Of a stretch of DNA of 13,923 nt, positions 13,853 through 13,923 are shown piece by piece. The stretch covers positions 16,050-29,972 of the forward strand of contig DYOK01000003.1 in NCBI GenBank assembly GCA_020720565.1. Reading direction: 5' to 3'. Position numbers and translations under genes: made by a program. Origin of the DNA: Acetofilamentum sp. GTDB lineage: Bacteria; Bacteroidota; Bacteroidia; Bacteroidales; JAFGXI01. Positions within the stretch are counted from its first letter, which is position 1. Each line of letters starts with the position of its first letter. The notes below the pieces were generated by a model. That model worked only from the letters and a program-made list of their open reading frames with translations. It searched no databases and had not been told where the DNA came from.

Positions 13853-13923
13853 TCAATCGCTGGCTTCGAGAGCCTCAGCCTTCGATTGGAATAAACGAAT
13901 AAACATATCATCAATCGCCAATC
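13853..13923 (-). CDS. Possible 3' end of a leftward gene, product unknown
   Basis: Read leftward from the window edge, one frame is open for 23 codons and ends in TGA at 13853-13855; its last residues are LAIDDMFIRLFQSKAEALEASD. The residue mix (amphipathic, ending in an Ala/Glu/Lys-rich helix) and codons such as TCG and CGT resemble the neighbouring genes, while a second open frame here gives an unnatural-looking peptide. The gene would be convergent with dacA. The fragment is too short to assign a family, and chance openness over 71 bases is possible. Confidence 0.4.
   Translation of the reverse strand, partial: LAIDDMFIRLFQSKAEALEASD

Overview
The window reads as chromosomal DNA of a Bacteroidota bacterium. 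It is AT-rich. Several genes follow the TAnnTTTG promoter motif of this phylum and lack clear Shine-Dalgarno sequences. Families typical of the phylum include a GldJ-type gliding/T9SS lipoprotein, a DUF3078 outer-membrane-like protein, a fused DAHP synthase-chorismate mutase and a periplasmic propeller/Y_Y_Y sensor. No phage, IS transposase, CRISPR array, rRNA or tRNA was seen. The genus cannot be fixed; a marine or environmental Bacteroidia or Flavobacteriia member would fit.

Layout: the 3' end of gldJ (1-807, +) ends at a strong terminator. A repeat-filled gap follows, then murF (1202-2509, +). Three leftward units come next: a HAD phosphatase (2624-3442), DAHP synthase/chorismate mutase (3729-4844), and mscS followed by a DUF3078 gene (6867-5089, probably one operon with a hairpin terminator near 4950). 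A 509-bp divergent region (6868-7376) carries a 230-bp MITE-like element. Rightward genes fill the rest: a very large membrane adenylyl cyclase with an extra C-terminal HD domain (7397 or 7376 to 11062), a small outer-membrane beta-barrel protein (11163-11717) with a textbook promoter and terminator, a family 2-like glycosyltransferase (11888-12760) and a diadenylate cyclase (13000-13779). The last 71 bases look like the 3' end of a leftward gene.

Functionally most genes are housekeeping: cell-wall precursor ligation, aromatic amino-acid entry, osmotic safety valve, envelope proteins and glycosyl transfer. Two encode nucleotide second-messenger enzymes: a cAMP-type cyclase driven by a periplasmic sensor and a c-di-AMP synthase. 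The cyclase is the most interesting gene, because it carries both an apparently complete class III adenylyl cyclase domain and an HD domain with a phosphodiesterase-like HNxxH...HDxxH pattern, so one chain may both make and break a cyclic nucleotide. The diadenylate cyclase deviates in its conserved RHR motif (RHI here).

Intergenic DNA is unusually structured. It holds two copies of a ~105-bp palindromic repeat, a 17-bp perfect inverted repeat enclosing one of them, a ~64-bp direct repeat on both sides of murF, at least five copies of a mini-hairpin of the form GGTC-GAA-GACC (two of them at gene 3' ends), a REP-like C5/G5 palindrome and a nine-unit TTTG tetranucleotide tract.
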